From NCBI GenBank assembly GCA_005502925.1, contig SCPD01000010.1, positions 182,255-246,254 of the forward strand: DNA of 64,000 nt, in the 5' to 3' direction. Shown here piece by piece: positions 59,187 to 64,000 of the stretch. How positions within the stretch are numbered: position 1 is the stretch's first letter; every line of letters starts with the position of its first letter. The position numbers and the translations under genes are program-made. Under the pieces are notes generated by a model. That model was not told the DNA's origin, ran no database searches, and saw only the letters and a program-made list of their open reading frames with translations. Source of the stretch: Rhizobiales bacterium Y(2018). Lineage in GTDB: Bacteria; Pseudomonadota; Alphaproteobacteria; Rhizobiales; Aestuariivirgaceae.

Positions 59187-59788
59187 TGTGATACCTCTTT
59201 CGGATTAGCGGCCTCGGTGATGGCGCTGCCGACGACGACGATCTCAGGACCGACAGCGATCACCTGGTCGAGCGTCTTCGGCCCGATGCCGCCGGCGAGC
59301 GAAACGCGGAAACCCTTGGCGTGCATCTGCCGCACCGCATCGATATGCGATGTCGATGTATTGCCGGCGAGGCGCGCATCGGTGGGGGAATGGACGGCGA
59401 CATAGCCGAAGCTCTCCGGGAAGGTCGCGTTCGCGGGGAGAAGCTCGGCCTTGCCGGATTCGGTGATGGTGTCGACGATGATGGTGGCGCCGAAATGTTT
59501 GGCGCGTTTGCCGAGTGTCTCATGGGTGGCGCTGGAGGCGCAGGACAGCACCGTCATGAAGGCTGCGCCGGCGCCGAAGACCATGTCGGCTTCGAGCTGT
59601 CCGGCATCGACGGTCTTGGTGTCGGCAAGCACCATCACGTCCGGGCACAGCTCGCGCGCGGTGGTGATGGCGGAGACGCCGAAACGCTTCAGAAGCGGTG
59701 TGCCGATCTCGACGATATCGGCATAGGGCTTGACCAAAGAGAGGAGGGCTAGATGTTCAGGCTTGTCGAAAGCGATCTGCAGAAGCAC
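59129..59788 (-). CDS. hxlA: 3-hexulose-6-phosphate synthase-like OMPDC-fold enzyme
   Basis: Protein of 219 aa that condenses formaldehyde with ribulose-5-phosphate, or a related OMPDC-superfamily aldolase. Visible are VEIGTPLLKRFG (near 27), the catalytic ADTKTVDAGQLEADMVFGAG (near 55-74, with DxK) and LAGGIGPKTL. The hxlA-hxlB order is the usual operon. RuMP enzymes are uncommon in this order, so a role in formaldehyde or sugar-phosphate metabolism must be tested; related enzymes act on keto-gulonate or arabino-hexulose phosphates. Confidence 0.8.
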   Translation of the reverse strand: MLLQIAFDKPEHLALLSLVKPYADIVEIGTPLLKRFGVSAITTARELCPDVMVLADTKTVDAGQLEADMVFGAGAAFMTVLSCASSATHETLGKRAKHFGATIIVDTITESGKAELLPANATFPESFGYVAVHSPTDARLAGNTSTSHIDAVRQMHAKGFRVSLAGGIGPKTLDQVIAVGPEIVVVGSAITEAANPKEVSQWIRDRLPEPGRGWPWDRK

Positions 59789-59817
59789 GTGTTTTCCTAG
59801 CTTTTCTGATCAAAACT

Positions 59818-59927
59818 CCTCACCCTGAGGTGCCCGCCGTAGGCGGGCCTCGAAGGGTGGTAAGCGGCAAGACCTCTGTACCTGGATCATGCTTCGAGGC
59901 TCGCTTCGCTCGCACCTCAGCATGAGG
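59818..59927. repeat. Two-part REP-like palindromic repeat
   Basis: Two related units in inverted orientation (CCTCACCCTGAGGTG.. and ..CACCTCAGCATGAGG), each with a GC-rich hairpin, upstream of hxlA. Typical intergenic repeat of Rhizobiales. Confidence 0.75.
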
Positions 59928-59940
59928 GGAAAGATAGTGG

Positions 59941-61179
59941 TTAGCTTAAGGCGCGCCGGCGCCTATCTTCAAGGAAATTTCGGACCGCCGGATCGGATTC
60001 CAGTCCGATGGCGCGCAAATAGGCTTCATTGGCGGCCGCCTTGTCGGAGAGACGCGCCTGAAGATCGGCGCGCGCCGCCCAATAGGGCTGGTAGTCGGCG
60101 AGGCGTTTATCCTCGGCGATGGCGTCGAGCGCGGCAAGGCCTGCGGGCGCGCCCCGCAGCTCGGCGATGACGACGGCGCGGTTGAGCGCCACCACCGGCG
60201 AGCGGGTGAGGTCAAAGAGCCGGTCATAGAGCCGCTCGAGCGCCGTCCAATCGGCGCGGCCGGTACGCCGGCGGATCGCATGCGCCGACTGGATCGCGGC
60301 TTCGAGCTGATAGCGCCCGATGCACCGATGGCGGCTCGCTTCGTGCAGGAGGCCGTCGGCTTCCTCGATCAAGGGCGCCTGCCAGCGGGCTGGATCCTGT
60401 TCCATCAAAGGCACGAAGTGGCCGGCTTCGTCGCGGCGCGCGAGGCGGCGCGCATCGAGATGGAGCAGCAGTGCGAGCAGACCCAGCGCTTCGGGCTCCT
60501 TCGGTAACAGCTCGACGATGAGACGCGCCAGCCAGATCGCTTCATCGGCGAGGCCTTTGCGCTGGACGTCGACGCCCAGAGGATCGGCCCATCCGGCACT
60601 GAAGGCGGCATAGACAGCGGCGAGTACCGCGTCGAGGCGTTCCGGCAGCTCATCGCGATCAGGGAGGCGGAATGGAATGCCGGCATCCCTGATCTTGGCC
60701 TTGGCGCGCACCAGGCGCTGGCTCATGGTGACGGGCGACACGAGAAAGGCCTGGGCGATGGTTGCCGCGTCGAAGCCCAACACAGTCTGCAGGATGAGCG
60801 GCGCCCGCATCCGCACATCGATGGCGGGATGGGCGCAAGCGAACATCAGGCTCAGGCGTTCATCGGGTATGTCGCGCGGCTTGTCGTCCAATTCCTCGGC
60901 GAGCAGGAGCAGATGATCCCTGCCGCGCTCAGCGGTAAGGACACGGCGATTGTGATCGACGAGCTGGCGCCTGGCGACGGTCAGAAGCCAGGCCTCCGGA
61001 CTTTCCGGAACGCCGCTTTTCGGCCAGCGGTTCAGCGCTTCGAGAAAGGCTTGCGCGAGGGCATCCTCGGCTTTCGCGACATCACGCGTGCGGGCGGAGA
61101 GATAGGCGACCAGCTTGCCGTAGCTCGCCCGGGCGACATGCGCGACAGCGGCGGGCGGCAGGCTGGCCGGTTCCATCAT
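59941..61179 (-). CDS. ECF42-type RNA polymerase sigma factor
   Basis: ECF sigma factor of 412 aa. Region 2 (residues 20-75: KAEDALAQAFLEALNRW) and region 4 (near 120-170) are followed by the long C-terminal DUF6596 domain (VYAAFSAGWADPLG near 195, then a TPR-like tail). It starts at ATG 61179, overlapping the stop of the DGPF gene (ATGA). The sigma/DGPF pair identifies ECF42, which has no anti-sigma factor; control is via the C-terminal domain. Confidence 0.92.
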   Translation of the reverse strand: MMEPASLPPAAVAHVARASYGKLVAYLSARTRDVAKAEDALAQAFLEALNRWPKSGVPESPEAWLLTVARRQLVDHNRRVLTAERGRDHLLLLAEELDDKPRDIPDERLSLMFACAHPAIDVRMRAPLILQTVLGFDAATIAQAFLVSPVTMSQRLVRAKAKIRDAGIPFRLPDRDELPERLDAVLAAVYAAFSAGWADPLGVDVQRKGLADEAIWLARLIVELLPKEPEALGLLALLLHLDARRLARRDEAGHFVPLMEQDPARWQAPLIEEADGLLHEASRHRCIGRYQLEAAIQSAHAIRRRTGRADWTALERLYDRLFDLTRSPVVALNRAVVIAELRGAPAGLAALDAIAEDKRLADYQPYWAARADLQARLSDKAAANEAYLRAIGLESDPAVRNFLEDRRRRALS

Positions 61180-61523
61180 GCGGGCTTCGGCATCATCCAG
61201 AGCGGGCGGACCTCGACACTGCCCTGTGTGGCGCCGGGACAGCGCGCCGCCCATTGCAGGGCTGAATCGAGATCGGGCACATCGATGATGAAGAAGCCTC
61301 CCAACTGCTCCTTGGAGTCGGCGTAAGGACCGTCGAGCACCGTCGTCTCGCCATTCACCTGGCGCACCGTCGAGGCGGTCTCGACCGGCTGCAGGCGATC
61401 GCCGCCGGCCAGCACGCCGGCGCCGATCAATGCCTGGGTATAGGCGATATAGGGGGCGGACATGTCATTGTCCGTCCGCTTGAAGCGGCTTTCGTCACGA
61501 TAGAGCAAGAGCATGTATTTCAT
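61176..61523 (-). CDS. YCII/DGPF-domain protein
   Basis: Small protein of 115 aa with YMLLLYRDESRF and the DGPF signature VLDGPYADSKEQLGGFFIID (residues 68-87). It always accompanies ECF42 sigma factors, here in the same operon, upstream with an ATGA overlap. Function unknown. ATG 61523 starts at the conserved MKYMLLLY; the frame upstream is not conserved. Confidence 0.92.
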   Translation of the reverse strand: MKYMLLLYRDESRFKRTDNDMSAPYIAYTQALIGAGVLAGGDRLQPVETASTVRQVNGETTVLDGPYADSKEQLGGFFIIDVPDLDSALQWAARCPGATQGSVEVRPLWMMPKPA

Positions 61524-61596
61524 GGTTCGTCTCCCGGCGATCCTGATTGATCGCTGAACCATAGTCGTTTGGACTGGGGCGTGATCGACAAAGGCC

Positions 61597-61636
61597 CGAA
61601 AAAATTTAACCCCTCTCTCCCGGCGAGAGAGAGGGG
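61597..61636 (-). terminator. Rho-independent terminator of ohr
   Basis: Perfect 10-bp stem (61610-61619 with 61627-61636), and TTAAATTTTTTC follows on the minus strand. It lies 11 bp past the ohr stop. Confidence 0.9.
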
Positions 61637-61646
61637 ATTATGTGAA

Positions 61647-62066
61647 TCACACGATGGTGGTCGTGACCTGGACATTGCCCTTGGTGGCGTGGCTGTAGGG
61701 GCACACGACATGGGCTTTCTTGACGAGGTCTTCGGCCTTGGCCTTGTCGACGCCCGGCAGGCTCACTTCGAGCGCCACCACGAGGCCGAAGCCCTGCTTG
61801 TCGTCGCGTTCGCCGATGCCGACATTGGCGGAGACTTTCGCATCGTCGGTGATCTTCACCTTCTCCTTGCCGGCGACAAATTTGAGCGCGCCCAGATAGC
61901 AGGCGGAATAACCGACCGAAAAAAGCTGCTCGGGGTTGGTGCCGGTGCCGGAGCCGCCCATTTCCTTAGGCAGCGTCAGCTTGACGTCGATCTTGCCGTC
62001 ATCGGTGCGGCCTTGTCCGTCGCGACCACCGGTTGCGCTGCCATGTGCGGTGTAAAGTGCTTTCAT
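61647..62066 (-). CDS. ohr: Organic hydroperoxide resistance protein (Ohr/OsmC)
   Basis: Peroxidase of 139 aa acting on organic hydroperoxides. The Ohr-specific cysteines are in YSACYLGALKF (near 60) and VVCPYSHATKGN (near 122), with PEQLFSVGY and a GQGRTDDG N-terminal loop. ATG 62066 has AAGGAGA upstream. No OhrR regulator gene is adjacent. Followed by a terminator. Confidence 0.95.
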   Translation of the reverse strand: MKALYTAHGSATGGRDGQGRTDDGKIDVKLTLPKEMGGSGTGTNPEQLFSVGYSACYLGALKFVAGKEKVKITDDAKVSANVGIGERDDKQGFGLVVALEVSLPGVDKAKAEDLVKKAHVVCPYSHATKGNVQVTTTIV

Positions 62067-62100
62067 CACAAGTCTCCTTCGATATTGGGGGGCGACTATC

Positions 62101-62997
62101 TCATGCCGTCCGCCGGCTCGCAATCGCCACGCCGAGTGCGGCGATGCCCATGCCGATCCAGGCGATGACCGGCATCGCTTCGCCGAGGATCGGCCACGCC
62201 ATCAAGGTCGCGACCGGCGGCACGAGATAGAAGAGAGACGAGACGCGCGAAACCTCGCCGGCGCGGATCATGGCGAGCAGCAAGGTCATCGAGATCACCG
62301 AATTGCCGATCACCAGATAGGCAAGAGCGGCCATGAATTCGGGCGACGACCAGTCGACGTTCAGCGTCTCGGTGGCGAGCGCCAAGGGCAAGGTGCTGGC
62401 GAGGCCCGCCGTATATTGCACCATGTTCGAGACGATCGGATGATGACTCATGCCGAAGCGTTTTTCCCATAATGTGCCGCCGGTGATGCCGAGAAGGGCG
62501 CCGATCGAGCACAGAATGCCGAAGATGCTCTCCGATTTGACGGCCGACTGTCCGAGGATGACGGTGGCGGCGCCGGCAAGACCCAGAACGAGGCCCAGCC
62601 AGCGCAAGGCGCTGACACGCTCGCGCGCGAAATAGGGCGCGACCAGTCCGACCAGGATCGGCTGCAGGCAAACGATGATGGCGACGGTGCCGGCGGAGGC
62701 TCCGGCATTGAATGCGAGATAGCAGAGGCCGAAATAAATGCCCTGGATCAGGAAGCCGACGAAAGCGATATGGAACCATTGCGCAGGTCTGGTCGGCCAG
62801 GCGGGCCTCATCGCGATGGCGAAGGGCGCCAGGATGATGAGCACCACGGCGTAACGCAAAGCGAGGAAGGTCAGAGGCTCGGCATGCCTGATGCCGAGCT
62901 TGGCGATGCTGTAGCCGCCCGACCACAAGACGAGAAAGATGGCGGGTGCCAGCAACAGCCAGAGCGGGCGGCCCGGCGCCGGCGATGTGTCATTCAT
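62101..62997 (-). CDS. EamA/DMT-family transporter
   Basis: Inner-membrane transporter of 298 aa with about ten helices in two EamA repeats (first APAIFLVLWSGGYSIAKLG, residues 14-32; second LCSIGALLGITGGTLWEKR near 160). Its start overlaps the preceding methyltransferase stop (ATGA at 62994-62997), so the two are coupled. Substrate unknown. Confidence 0.88.
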   Translation of the reverse strand: MNDTSPAPGRPLWLLLAPAIFLVLWSGGYSIAKLGIRHAEPLTFLALRYAVVLIILAPFAIAMRPAWPTRPAQWFHIAFVGFLIQGIYFGLCYLAFNAGASAGTVAIIVCLQPILVGLVAPYFARERVSALRWLGLVLGLAGAATVILGQSAVKSESIFGILCSIGALLGITGGTLWEKRFGMSHHPIVSNMVQYTAGLASTLPLALATETLNVDWSSPEFMAALAYLVIGNSVISMTLLLAMIRAGEVSRVSSLFYLVPPVATLMAWPILGEAMPVIAWIGMGIAALGVAIASRRTA

Positions 62998-63686
62998 GCG
63001 GAGCGTACCGCGAGATAGTCGGCATAGACGCCGTTGGAATATTCCGCCGAGACGAGCTCGAAGCCGGCCTGCTTGATGAGGCCTTCCATGATCCAGCCAT
63101 AGGTCGAGTGCTCATCGCGGATGTGGCAGGCGACGGTGGCGCGGTCATAGCCGGTATTGGCGATCATCCAGTCGATCCAGCCTTCCGCGGTGCCGGGTAA
63201 TTCGGCCGACGTACAGGAGAAGACGACGTCGCGGATGAAGAGCTTGCCACCGGGCTTCAAGGCTTGAGCGAGGCGGTCGAGGGCGACGCCTTTCCATTGG
63301 TCGGGCAAATGGTGCAGCGCGAATTTAGTGGTGATCAGATCGAGACCGGTGAGGGGAAGCTCAAGTGAGAGAAAGCCCGCATGCTGCGGGATGACATTGG
63401 CGAAGCCCTTTGCCTCGACGCGGCGGCGCGTGGTGGCGAGCATGGGAAGCGACACATCCACGGCATGAACCTCACGGCACAAAGCGGCGGCGCTGCAAGC
63501 GAGAATTCCGGTGCCGCAGCCGATATCGGCCATGATGTCGGAAGAGCGCAGCCTGAGCTTCTTCAGAAGCGTCAGGTCCTCGCCGGTATCCGCCTGGCGC
63601 TCGTCATAGGTCGCGACCTCGGCCGCATCGGCGAAGTCGGTGCCGACCTGCTTCAGATCATCGTAGTACCAATCGGGTCTTTGCAT
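62994..63686 (-). CDS. Class I SAM-dependent methyltransferase
   Basis: Protein of 230 aa. SAM-binding motif I DIGCGTGILACSAAAL (residues 56-71), then VDVSLPMLATTR and a LHHLPDQWK segment typical of small-molecule or ubiquinone-type methyltransferases. Coupled with a downstream EamA transporter. Substrate unknown. Confidence 0.85.
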   Translation of the reverse strand: MQRPDWYYDDLKQVGTDFADAAEVATYDERQADTGEDLTLLKKLRLRSSDIMADIGCGTGILACSAAALCREVHAVDVSLPMLATTRRRVEAKGFANVIPQHAGFLSLELPLTGLDLITTKFALHHLPDQWKGVALDRLAQALKPGGKLFIRDVVFSCTSAELPGTAEGWIDWMIANTGYDRATVACHIRDEHSTYGWIMEGLIKQAGFELVSAEYSNGVYADYLAVRSA

Positions 63687-64000
63687 GCGCCATGGTCGCA
63701 GAGCCGGGTGCCGCGAGCCAGAGCAGGCAGCGGGCGGATAGCATGCGCCCGCCGCATGGGTCGGTGCGAAGCGACGTCGTTGGGATTACGCATCTTCTCC
63801 TTCCCCCTTGCGGGGAAGGTGGCTCCCACGGCCTTGGGCCGTGGGAGTCGGGTGCTCTGGAAATTACGAATAGAAAAAATCTGCAGCACCACCCGACCCC
63901 CACCCCCGCCCTTCGGGCGTACCCTTGTATCTGTAGTTTGATGTCGACTCCTGTTGCAGGATCGACGTCGCGAGGGATCTGGCGGCCGCCAGATCCCTCG
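63687..64000. other. Intergenic region with REP-like hairpins and a palindrome
   Basis: 314 bp without a credible gene. Hairpins at 63799-63819 and 63823-63847 (the second perfect, 11 bp) form a REP-like unit. Another imperfect hairpin lies near 63943-63966 and a 30-bp perfect palindrome at the very end. Confidence 0.6.
63971..64000. repeat. 30-bp perfect palindrome at the window edge
   Basis: CGAGGGATCTGGCGG (63971-63985) and its exact reverse complement (63986-64000), with no loop. The right boundary is cut by the window. Confidence 0.8.

Overview
The window is high-GC, gene-dense bacterial chromosome, most likely from an alphaproteobacterium of the order Hyphomicrobiales (Rhizobiales). 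The main reasons are a block encoding an LsrB/VtlR-like LysR regulator, TrxB and an Lrp/AsnC regulator, together with carB-greA, an Rsm22-type protein and DUF1127, and the style of the intergenic palindromic repeats. I see no rRNA, tRNA, CRISPR array, prophage, transposase or plasmid replication gene, so this looks like core chromosome with lineage-specific small exported proteins scattered through it. Genus cannot be fixed from the sequence alone.

Layout. 1-2.6 kb: tandem outer-membrane barrel-like genes and a glycosyltransferase. 2.7-12.3 kb: an EF-G paralogue, an MgtE-type Mg transporter, a FecR/CHASE2-adenylate cyclase pair, a zinc-ribbon protein, MsrP, a LysE exporter and a barstar-like protein. 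12.3-14.6 kb: a 719-bp tandem duplication with one decayed copy, next to the Rsm22 gene. 14.6-20.1 kb: lsrB-like, trxB, lrp, BenE transporter, glutathione peroxidase and acyl-CoA desaturase. 20.2-24.0 kb: ArsR regulator, methyltransferase, CapK-like ligase, Crp/Fnr regulator, DUF1127 and a DOPA-dioxygenase-like protein. 24.0-36.7 kb: a frameshifted HEAT-repeat gene, greA, a sterol-desaturase-family gene, carB, several small exported proteins, an L,D-transpeptidase, and a MocR/EamA divergent pair. 37.1-43.8 kb: a catabolic block (VAO-type flavoprotein, AraC, LLM monooxygenase, IclR, flavin reductase, GlcF-like protein). 44.2-49.8 kb: ECF sigma/anti-sigma, amidase and a copper-handling operon (DUF2946-like, PepSY, PCuAC, SCO). 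49.8-54.8 kb: ZntB/CorA, a TetR-cupin pair, a DUF695-RraB protein, carA and yqeY. 54.9-63.7 kb: quinone oxidoreductase/HxlR, prephenate dehydrogenase with a candidate tyrosine leader, a PfkB kinase with hexulose-phosphate synthase/isomerase, an ECF42 sigma-DGPF pair, Ohr, an EamA transporter and a methyltransferase.

The most interesting non-coding signals are: (i) a short leader ORF with three tyrosine codons and attenuator-like alternative hairpins upstream of prephenate dehydrogenase; (ii) three intergenic sites sharing an 11-bp-period direct repeat, two of them sharing a 22-base identical block, which suggests an unassigned OmpR-type regulon; (iii) a 125-bp two-hairpin repeat present twice, with a compensatory base-pair change; and (iv) several well-formed operator palindromes in front of regulators (ArsR, Crp/Fnr, MocR, TetR). 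Function calls rest on motif recognition by eye. No database search was possible.
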